A stretch of 11,427 bases of DNA, taken from the NCBI GenBank assembly GCA_030672885.1, contig DAOVFN010000010.1, positions 1 through 11,427 on the forward strand, in the 5' to 3' direction. Shown here in pieces: positions 1 to 5,008 of the stretch. Position 1 is the stretch's first letter, and every line of letters starts with the position of its first letter. The notes beneath the pieces are model-generated. The model was not told the origin of the DNA. It did not search any database and saw only the letters and a list, made by a program, of their open reading frames with translations. This stretch comes from Candidatus Aenigmatarchaeota archaeon. Its GTDB lineage: Archaea; Aenigmatarchaeota; Aenigmatarchaeia; QMZP01. The position numbers were made by a program, and so were the translations under genes.

Positions 1-11
1 TCCAAGACCAT
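1..11 (-). CDS. Start of an unidentified gene, cut by the window edge
   Basis: Only three complete codons and two further bases are visible: ATG GTC TTG GA, giving Met-Val-Leu and then Asp or Glu. A good ribosome site (GGTGAG, 15-20) sits three bases before the ATG, and a TATA-like box lies further upstream, so this looks like a genuine start. It follows aIF2-alpha on the same strand after 80 bases. In many archaea the gene after aIF2-alpha is Nop10 or a PAC2-type proteasome assembly chaperone, but three residues cannot decide this, so the product is unknown. Confidence 0.45.
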
Positions 12-14
12 TTT

Positions 15-55
15 CTCACCTGAATTAGTAAATATCAAAAAACTGTTTTAAAAAC
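15..55 (-). promoter_or_regulatory. Promoter and ribosome site for the gene at the left edge
   Basis: On the minus strand a TATA-like GTTTTTAAAAC (45-55) precedes a GGTGAG ribosome site (15-20). The spacing predicts a transcript start near 24 and a leader of about 13 bases. Runs of five and six T on the minus strand (50-54 and 37-42) could also end transcription from aIF2-alpha, since archaeal terminators are often simple T tracts. This is pattern reading only. Confidence 0.4.
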
Positions 56-91
56 ATAAGCCCTCTTGACATGCGGAGCATCCATAAAGGC

Positions 92-853
92 TTAATCCTC
101 TTGTATCTCAAACATGCACTCGCCATTGTGGGAGTTTATCTCCTTGACCACTGACTCAGCGATTGTCTCCACCCTGGCCCGGATTTCCTTGAAATTCTTG
201 CCGCTGCTCGTAATCATGTAATTGGGGGCAGAGACATACCTGACCTCGACACCATCTTTGGCGGCTGCAGAGAGGGCCTTCCTGATTACAATGACGCCGT
301 CAGGGCCGTAGCACTTCAGCTTCAGCTTGGCCTTCACCTCATATATCTTTTCTGAATAGTTCTTTTTTGCTATATCTATGATGGAATCAAGCCATGCCTT
401 GGGAACACCCTTGCTCTCAAGCAGGTCGGGATTCTTGACAGCGAACTCGAATGCCTTGTGCAGGCTGCCGAGCTCCTCCTGGAGCATGTATCCGACCTCT
501 TTGTAGGCGTCATCAAGGTTCTTTTTGAGTTTCTTGGAAGCGAGCTCGAGCATCTTTTCGGCCTTGCGCTCCCTCTTGAACTCACTGAGGCGCCTGTCTG
601 TCTCCTCTTTTCTGACACGTTTGACAGAGAGAAGGATGTCTTCGCCGTCAATCTTCATGACGCGGCACACGACATGCTGGTTCAGTTTGAGGAATTCCCT
701 AATGTCCTTGACCCACCTCAGGGCCACCTCAGAGACATGTATCATGCCCCTTGCCCTGTACTCGATGAGCTCTGCGATGGCGGAGTTGGGGAATATCTTG
801 ACTATCTTGCACACCACGAGTTCATATCTGTGGGGGGTTCCCTGCTTTCTCAT
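92..853 (-). CDS. eif2a: Translation initiation factor aIF2 subunit alpha
   Basis: This is the alpha subunit of the heterotrimeric aIF2, which delivers initiator Met-tRNA to the small ribosomal subunit in the cytoplasm. The 253-residue product has the usual family layout. An N-terminal S1/OB RNA-binding domain (about 8-85) contains the diagnostic GMIHVSEVALRWVKDIREF stretch. A charged helical domain (about 86-165) and a C-terminal alpha-beta domain that contacts the gamma subunit (about 170-250) follow. It is the third gene of an L44e - S27e - aIF2-alpha cluster conserved in archaea, 62 bases after S27e. The ATG at 851-853 is preceded by GAGG (863-866), supporting translation from a shared mRNA. 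A TATA-like box 26 bases upstream could also give a separate leaderless transcript. Length and domains look intact. Confidence 0.97.
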   Translation of the reverse strand: MRKQGTPHRYELVVCKIVKIFPNSAIAELIEYRARGMIHVSEVALRWVKDIREFLKLNQHVVCRVMKIDGEDILLSVKRVRKEETDRRLSEFKRERKAEKMLELASKKLKKNLDDAYKEVGYMLQEELGSLHKAFEFAVKNPDLLESKGVPKAWLDSIIDIAKKNYSEKIYEVKAKLKLKCYGPDGVIVIRKALSAAAKDGVEVRYVSAPNYMITSSGKNFKEIRARVETIAESVVKEINSHNGECMFEIQED

Positions 854-872
854 AACAAAACCTCGGTTTGTT

Positions 873-883
873 GATTTAAAAGG
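873..883 (-). promoter_or_regulatory. Possible internal TATA box before aIF2-alpha
   Basis: CCTTTTAAATC on the minus strand is centred about 26 bases before the aIF2-alpha ATG, the distance expected between an archaeal TATA box and the transcript start. If active it would give a leaderless mRNA starting at or near the ATG, in addition to read-through from L44e-S27e. It could also be chance AT richness in a 62-base gap. Confidence 0.35.
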
Positions 884-915
884 ATTGATACGGGGGTGCG
901 TCTAGCGAGAATGAG

Positions 916-1080
916 CTATCTGGCAACACCGAGCACCTTGGCAGTGATGCTGGCCTTGCCGCCGGTGGGTTTAGCAAGCACCTCACCGCACACGAGGCAC
1001 TTGACAACAGTAGAGGGCTTCCCGAATATGACCTGCTCGTTCTTGCACTTGCACCTCACCTTTAGGAACTTTCCTGTCAT
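916..1080 (-). CDS. rps27e: Small-subunit ribosomal protein S27e
   Basis: S27e is a small zinc-ribbon protein of the archaeal and eukaryotic 30S/40S subunit. The 54-residue product carries the family core: QVIFGKPSTVVKCLVCGEVL followed by the PTGGKA signature. The open frame extends upstream to 1197, inside L44e. The ATG at 1078-1080 is chosen because homologues begin near here and it has a strong GAGGTGA ribosome site (1086-1092) at the right distance. The second zinc knuckle is normal (C28, C31). The first is unusual: Cys-Lys-Cys (C10, C12) where Cys-x-x-Cys is usual. It lies 50 bases after L44e and 62 before aIF2-alpha, consistent with one operon. Confidence 0.95.
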   Translation of the reverse strand: MTGKFLKVRCKCKNEQVIFGKPSTVVKCLVCGEVLAKPTGGKASITAKVLGVAR

Positions 1081-1130
1081 GACATTCACCTCTTGTTCTT
1101 TATCGGCCGCTGCTCTGTGGCCATGGGTAA

Positions 1131-1418
1131 CTATACCATTTCGAACTTCTTTATCCTGAAACCCTTTTTGGTGTGGGATTTCCCGCAGTCCTCGCATTTG
1201 AGCCTGAGGTCAACCTTTTGTGTGGGTTTCTTGCTCACGGCGGGTTTTGAATACTTCCCGTGACCGCCGTAACCCCTCTTGTTCCTGTCCTTGGAATTGT
1301 TGGCCTGGGACATGGGATGGGCCGTGCCCCTGGTCTTCTTCCTTGCCAGTTTAACCGCATGCAGGGCATGTTTTCTGCATGAAGGACAGAGGGTCCTTAT
1401 CTTCTTTGGGAACTTCAT
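1131..1418 (-). CDS. rpl44e: Large-subunit ribosomal protein L44e
   Basis: L44e (eL42) is a zinc-ribbon protein of the 50S subunit near the tRNA exit site. The 95-residue product is full length. It begins MKFPKKIRTLCPSC, has a basic middle with the GYGG segment, and ends with CEDCGKSHTKKGFRIKKFEMV-like family sequence. Zinc ligands are C11, C14, C75 and C78. It is the first gene of the L44e - S27e - aIF2-alpha cluster. The ATG at 1416-1418 has a weak ribosome site (AAGGCG) and is about 50 bases from the predicted transcript start, so this gene, unlike many in the window, has a real leader. Nearby upstream ATGs are out of frame. Confidence 0.97.
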   Translation of the reverse strand: MKFPKKIRTLCPSCRKHALHAVKLARKKTRGTAHPMSQANNSKDRNKRGYGGHGKYSKPAVSKKPTQKVDLRLKCEDCGKSHTKKGFRIKKFEMV

Positions 1419-1489
1419 GTTTTCGCCTTCATGTTGTTCATGGGCAGCTGCCTCTCAACGGAACGTGATAATTGGTTAATTAATGAATT

Positions 1490-1511
1490 GGATAAGTATA
1501 TAAGCTTATCC
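1490..1511 (-). promoter_or_regulatory. TATA box of the L44e operon inside an inverted repeat
   Basis: The central TATATAAG (1497-1504; CTTATATA on the minus strand) is a near-consensus archaeal TATA box. It is flanked by perfect 7-base inverted arms, GGATAAG (1490-1496) and CTTATCC (1505-1511). The predicted transcript start is about 1470-1473, giving a leader of roughly 50 bases. The arms overlap the TFB-recognition position, so a dimeric regulator binding here would compete with the transcription factors. The regulator is inferred; the symmetry is seen. Confidence 0.55.
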
Positions 1512-1556
1512 TTGCTATGCAGAACGGGTTTGTATATGATGCCAGCCCCGGGATAC

Positions 1557-2087
1557 TTAGTCCTTAATTCTGTGTTCCATTAAGTGACCGATGCCATTGG
1601 ATGCCTTATCCTCTGGCCAGAATCCATTCACGGTTTCATAAATGGCGAAGCCGTTCTTTGTGTAGAATGGGATATTCCCGTCCGTGTCCCTTGCGCCGAG
1701 ACAGAGGACATCGCACCCAAGCTCCTTTGCAAGCTTCTTGTTCTCATCCAGCATCCGTGTGCCCACTTTCATTCCCCTGTATCTGCTGGACACGCCAACG
1801 TTTACTATGTAGAGGTATTTCCCGTCCGGGTCAAATGGTTCCTTTGCGCTATTGCCTTCCCATGTTTTCCTGGGATAAGAAATGCGCTGGGCAAATGTAA
1901 ATCCAGCCAGATTGTTGTTAACATACGCACCCAGATTGCCCTCAGGAAATCTATAAAGCCTCTCCCTTATGGTCTCCCTGTCTGCTCTCAGGTCTGGCTC
2001 CCATGTCTCTTCTTCAACCATTAACATATCGTCCAGGTCTTCCGGTGCTAATCGCTTAATTTCAATTATGTCTCTCAGGGTTATCAC
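1557..2087 (-). CDS. GNAT-family N-acetyltransferase
   Basis: This is a GCN5-related acetyltransferase that should move acetyl from acetyl-CoA to an amine; the substrate cannot be told. The 176-residue protein covers one complete GNAT fold. The first strand is near 7-13. The strand LYIVNVGV (92-99) leads into the acetyl-CoA pyrophosphate loop RYRGMKVGT (102-110) and its helix. The closing motif IPFYTKNGFAIYE (139-151) is typical. In the loop, Lys107 stands where glycine is commonest, which is tolerated in the family. The start is GTG at 2085-2087, because an in-frame TAA lies just upstream and the next ATG (residue 21) would remove the first strand. It is not closely coupled to a neighbour and has its own promoter. 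RimI-like activity on ribosomal protein is possible but unsupported. Confidence 0.9.
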   Translation of the reverse strand: MITLRDIIEIKRLAPEDLDDMLMVEEETWEPDLRADRETIRERLYRFPEGNLGAYVNNNLAGFTFAQRISYPRKTWEGNSAKEPFDPDGKYLYIVNVGVSSRYRGMKVGTRMLDENKKLAKELGCDVLCLGARDTDGNIPFYTKNGFAIYETVNGFWPEDKASNGIGHLMEHRIKD

Positions 2088-2099
2088 ATTCCGTCTTTA

Positions 2100-2149
2100 C
2101 TGCATCATGCAGTGTTATCAAGTCATGTATTTGAGAACATATTTAAAGC
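2100..2149 (-). promoter_or_regulatory. GNAT gene promoter with a 13-base palindrome
   Basis: On the minus strand a TATA-like GCTTTAAATA (2140-2149) predicts a transcript start near 2117. Just downstream lies the symmetric element CTGCATCATGCAG (2100-2112), two 6-base arms around one base. It falls between transcript start and start codon, where it could act as an operator. The ribosome site before the GTG is weak. Confidence 0.4.
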
Positions 2150-2220
2150 AATAGCAAAGATATTGGCATTTTGTCGATTATTCGTGCTGGGTGTTTCAGG
2201 AGACAGGAACCGGCCACGCG

Positions 2221-2733
2221 CTATTTGCTTTCTATGGATTTTGCCATGCCCTTGCTTATGAGGAGCTGGGCGCTGTCTCTGGGCACCCTGGCCATGTCCC
2301 CCTTCTTCAGGGGTCCATACGTCTTCATGTCGACGCCCACGAACTTGGGGACATCGTCAAGGGCGGCAACGGTCTCCATCTCTTCTTTCTGGCCCTCGAT
2401 GGCCTCCTTTCTGGCGTCCTGGAATGTCCTGATGGCCTGAACCATGCTGTCAAAGAACGCCTTCTCTTCTGGCATGACCATTCCGGGGGTTACCCCGGCA
2501 CGCACGAACACGAGCGCCAGCTTGACCAGCTTGTTCTCTCTGGCGTCCAAAAGGTCCTGGAGCATCCTCTTGGAGTTGTCCAGTTCCCAGAGATCCTCCT
2601 TTCCCTCGCACATCTTGCTCTTGCTCCCGAGGTAGTCCCTGGCATCCTGAAAGAAGTTGTCAGGAAGCTCAATGAGCTTCTGTGAGTTCTTTTCTTTTAT
2701 CACGAATTCCCTTAATACTTCATAGGTCAGCAT
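2221..2733 (-). CDS. gins51: GINS complex subunit, Gins51 type
   Basis: GINS joins MCM and Cdc45/GAN in the archaeal replicative helicase complex. The product has the Gins51 (Sld5/Psf1-like) order: a helical A domain first (about 1-110), then a small beta-rich B domain at the C-terminus. The B domain is recognisable from VPKFVGVDMKTYGPLKKGDM and the following LLISKGMAKSIES. At about 170 residues it is within the usual range. Two starts are possible. GTG at 2740-2742 overlaps the primase stop codon as GTGA. The ATG at 2731-2733, used here, is preceded by a weak GCGTGA site. Either way it is coupled to the primase gene, a linkage common in archaea. The B domain rules out a Gins23-type order. 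Confidence 0.9.
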   Translation of the reverse strand: MLTYEVLREFVIKEKNSQKLIELPDNFFQDARDYLGSKSKMCEGKEDLWELDNSKRMLQDLLDARENKLVKLALVFVRAGVTPGMVMPEEKAFFDSMVQAIRTFQDARKEAIEGQKEEMETVAALDDVPKFVGVDMKTYGPLKKGDMARVPRDSAQLLISKGMAKSIESK

Positions 2734-2738
2734 AGGTA

Positions 2739-4100
2739 TCACGCAGACGGGCTGTATAGACCGGATGACACAGGCGGTTCTCTGGGAGCACGCCTGGCCT
2801 TCTTTTTAGATTTCTCTGTTAGCTTTTTATGCTTCATCGTATTCTCTGTCTTTCTGTGGGGATAGGCAGCTGGGTTCTTGACTGTTTTCGCGTCCCCGCC
2901 GCATGTGTGGTCTGGCGAGCACACCCCAATGGAAACATACGAGTCCTGGTGGGTGCAGTTGGGCGGGAGAATGGACTGTTTTCTCATCTTGTGCCACCTG
3001 AACTGCCCCCTGACATAGTTCTCGTTGAGAGGGGGTTTGTTCCTGTTGTTCCATTCATAGATGTATGCCTCGGTGTCATGCCAGTTCCAGTTGCACGACC
3101 TGAGGAAGTTCAGGAGTATGAAGAGCGACCTCTTCCTGCCATCAGGAAGGCCTGCGGAGATGTTCCTTATGCACGGGGGGAACAGCTCCTCGGACATCCT
3201 GTCCCCGCTTCTTATCCTTCTCTCGCTTGTATTCTTGAGCTTCTTCCGGTGTATCTCCCACCAGTCGGCTGCCTCGGCTACGAGGGCAGAGGCCTCGCCT
3301 GGCTCGCCTGGCTGAAGGAAGAGCCTCCTCACCCGGAGGCCCCTGAGGCTGGCATGCTCCTTCTCGAACTCGTCAAGCTCCCTGATTGATATGGGAAGGG
3401 ACACGAATCCTGTGTTGCTGTTCAGGGAATACGGCATCCTGAACAGGTGGCGCGGTGATATCAGAATGGGGTCTATATCAACTATCTGGAATGGGTCTAT
3501 GCCGTCATCCGTCACTATCCTTTCGAGGGGTTTGCCCGATATCTCTGAGAGCTGCTCCGGGTTGTTGAGCCTGAGCAGGCCCCGCTCAAGTTCGGTCCTT
3601 GTCTGTTCCTTTAGATAAAGGCCGATGTGCCTGGCAAGCTCTGGAAAGAGGTCCACTGTTTTTTTGTAGTTCACTTCCAGGGGCATGCTCTCCCATGGGA
3701 TTCCCAGGTGGAAGCCCTTGCCGCCAGTGTACTTGAGGGATATGCTGACGAGGCCATGCTTCTGCAGTGTCCTGTACAGGATACCGGCTGCCAGCTTGGC
3801 ATGATGGAAGTCCCTGCAGTCCAGGTCAAGTATGAGGTCCCATCCTGTCCTCAGTCCCTCATGGCTGTCTGCCTTCAGGCCCATGGGATTGGACCACCGT
3901 TCGAGGCTTGAGTGGAACTCCTGGACGCCGGACCTCGCCATGCTCACGATGTCCTGGGGATACAGGATGACATTGGGCCTTGTCCCGAATCCGCCGTTCC
4001 CGTACACCCCGACAACCTCCCTGTTCCTTCCCAAGGAGAGCAGGGCCTGCTGCACGTCCTCTCTTGAGTAGTATCCAAGTATGTCGCTAGCGCTCATCAT
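2739..4100 (-). CDS. priS: DNA primase, fused PriS catalytic and PriL Fe-S domains
   Basis: Primase makes the short primers needed to start DNA synthesis. The first 290 or so residues are the archaeal/eukaryotic small-subunit fold: metal-binding Asp92-x-Asp94, the TGGKGFHLGIPW motif (125-136), and a third carboxylate in DIDP (208-211) followed by SPRHLFRMPYSL (215-226). The usual zinc knuckle between the first two motifs is absent. From about 305 the sequence resembles the Fe-S domain normally found in PriL: PPC (C310), PPNC (C382), C394 and C400, then KNPAAY, four cysteines suited to a 4Fe-4S cluster. A lysine/arginine-rich tail (about 416-440) follows. This is therefore a one-chain primase like those of Nanoarchaeum and other DPANN archaea. 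The start is one of two adjacent ATGs, 4098-4100 or 4095-4097, with no ribosome site and a TATA box 23 bases upstream. The 3' end overlaps the GINS gene. Confidence 0.93.
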   Translation of the reverse strand: MMSASDILGYYSREDVQQALLSLGRNREVVGVYGNGGFGTRPNVILYPQDIVSMARSGVQEFHSSLERWSNPMGLKADSHEGLRTGWDLILDLDCRDFHHAKLAAGILYRTLQKHGLVSISLKYTGGKGFHLGIPWESMPLEVNYKKTVDLFPELARHIGLYLKEQTRTELERGLLRLNNPEQLSEISGKPLERIVTDDGIDPFQIVDIDPILISPRHLFRMPYSLNSNTGFVSLPISIRELDEFEKEHASLRGLRVRRLFLQPGEPGEASALVAEAADWWEIHRKKLKNTSERRIRSGDRMSEELFPPCIRNISAGLPDGRKRSLFILLNFLRSCNWNWHDTEAYIYEWNNRNKPPLNENYVRGQFRWHKMRKQSILPPNCTHQDSYVSIGVCSPDHTCGGDAKTVKNPAAYPHRKTENTMKHKKLTEKSKKKARRAPREPPVSSGLYSPSA

Positions 4101-4117
4101 AGCAGAATAATGGATTC

Positions 4118-4127
4118 AATATTTAAA
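4118..4127 (-). promoter_or_regulatory. TATA box of the primase-GINS operon
   Basis: TTTAAATATT on the minus strand is centred about 23 bases before the first primase ATG. The preceding DUF2284 gene ends at 4142, so the box lies in the 41-base gap. With no Shine-Dalgarno before either ATG, a leaderless mRNA starting at the ATG pair is the simplest reading. Confidence 0.55.
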
Positions 4128-4141
4128 CGGCTTGCAGTGCA

Positions 4142-4681
4142 TCAGTCCAGAAGCATGAGCGTTACTGGCCTGAAGTCGTCGCCCGCTTTTACGATTTCCA
4201 CGGGAAGGCCCGCCCTCACTGAGGCATCCATGAGGTCGATTCCCCATGACTCCCCTGTAGGCCTGGCCGATTCCGGCTTCCTGCATGGTCTGGGATGGGA
4301 ACACTCGGGACAGGCAGTGCACGGGCTCGCAAAGAACCCCATGGCCCTGGGAAACCCAGCATCTTTGAGGGAGGATTCCATATCGAGGACTGCCCTCTCA
4401 AGTGCTCCCCTGTCCCGGGAGGACCTGAACATCAGGAATATTGCACGCTTGTAGCCTGAGAGGGTCTTGCGGGCCTGCTCAGGACTGCCCACGCCAGGAG
4501 GGCACGACCAGGACTTTCCGTAGTACCTGCAGGAGAGGCAGGCATCCCTTACCCAGTCCTGGACGGCTATGTCACTGACAGGGATGGGCCGCGCATCATC
4601 TACCAGGGGATTGGATTTTACAATATCCAGTGTGCTTCCCATCGGGGGGTTTCCCTTCACGGGCAGTGATCCTGTTTCCAT
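4142..4681 (-). CDS. DUF2284 predicted metal-binding protein
   Basis: The product belongs to the DUF2284 (COG5423) family, cysteine-rich proteins of unknown biochemical role thought to bind metal. The 179-residue sequence shows both family blocks: CLSCRYYGKSWSCPPGVG (C48, C51, C60) and CTACPECSHPRPC (C121, C124, C127, C133), followed by the conserved SWGIDLMD segment (145-152). Seven cysteines at these spacings would suit one or two Fe-S or zinc sites. It is a soluble protein without signal peptide. The ATG at 4679-4681 is nine bases after the preceding membrane-protein gene, with a usable GGGTGT ribosome site, so it is the third gene of the leuS transcript. Function is unknown; partnership with the membrane protein is a guess from position. 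Confidence 0.9.
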   Translation of the reverse strand: METGSLPVKGNPPMGSTLDIVKSNPLVDDARPIPVSDIAVQDWVRDACLSCRYYGKSWSCPPGVGSPEQARKTLSGYKRAIFLMFRSSRDRGALERAVLDMESSLKDAGFPRAMGFFASPCTACPECSHPRPCRKPESARPTGESWGIDLMDASVRAGLPVEIVKAGDDFRPVTLMLLD

Positions 4682-4690
4682 GGGGACACC

Positions 4691-5008
4691 CTAGTTCACA
4701 AGGCCTACCACAAAGGAGTAGACGCCCTTGATTATCAGGAGTATGCCCAGGTAGGCAAAGAAAAAGAAGAACATTCCTGAGAATATGAAAATCAGGAGCA
4801 GGCCTGTTACGATGTCAAGGATTCCCATGGGGTCGAAATTGAGTCCCCTGGGGTCTGCAATGTTGCTTAGCCATGACCATCCGCCCTTGATGAGCATGAC
4901 TGCTGCGATGGTTATGACAAACCCGTTTCCCGGGAATTGCGGCAGGCCGCCCACTGCCAGGATGATGCCCGCTATTATGTCAAACATGCCGAGTATGGCT
5001 AATATCAT
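4691..5008 (-). CDS. Small integral membrane protein with duplicated halves
   Basis: I do not recognise a named family. The 105-residue product is almost wholly hydrophobic, with about four membrane segments near 1-20, 29-47, 62-79 and 80-103. Its halves look like copies of one helical hairpin. DIIAGIIL (10-17) matches DIVTGLLL (65-72), and VMLIKGGWS (37-45) matches LLIIKGVYS (90-98), with Asp, Gly and Lys-Gly in equivalent places (D10/D65, G14/G69, K41-G42/K94-G95). The linker (48-60) is polar. The start ATG overlaps the leuS stop as ATGA and has a GTGAT site upstream, so translation is probably coupled to leuS. DUF2284 follows after nine bases. A role is not inferable. Confidence 0.75.
   Translation of the reverse strand: MILAILGMFDIIAGIILAVGGLPQFPGNGFVITIAAVMLIKGGWSWLSNIADPRGLNFDPMGILDIVTGLLLIFIFSGMFFFFFAYLGILLIIKGVYSFVVGLVN

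Noticed and set aside
1..11. Naming the left-edge gene Nop10 from its position after aIF2-alpha
   Set aside because: Only Met-Val-Leu is visible, and the gap with its own promoter weakens the usual operon argument.
1557..2087. Calling the GNAT protein RimI
   Set aside because: Fold motifs fit GNAT in general, but nothing visible identifies the substrate as ribosomal protein N-termini.
2829..3389. Plus-strand open frame of 186 codons opposite the primase
   Set aside because: It is antisense to recognised primase motifs, has no domain signature and has no promoter or ribosome site of its own.
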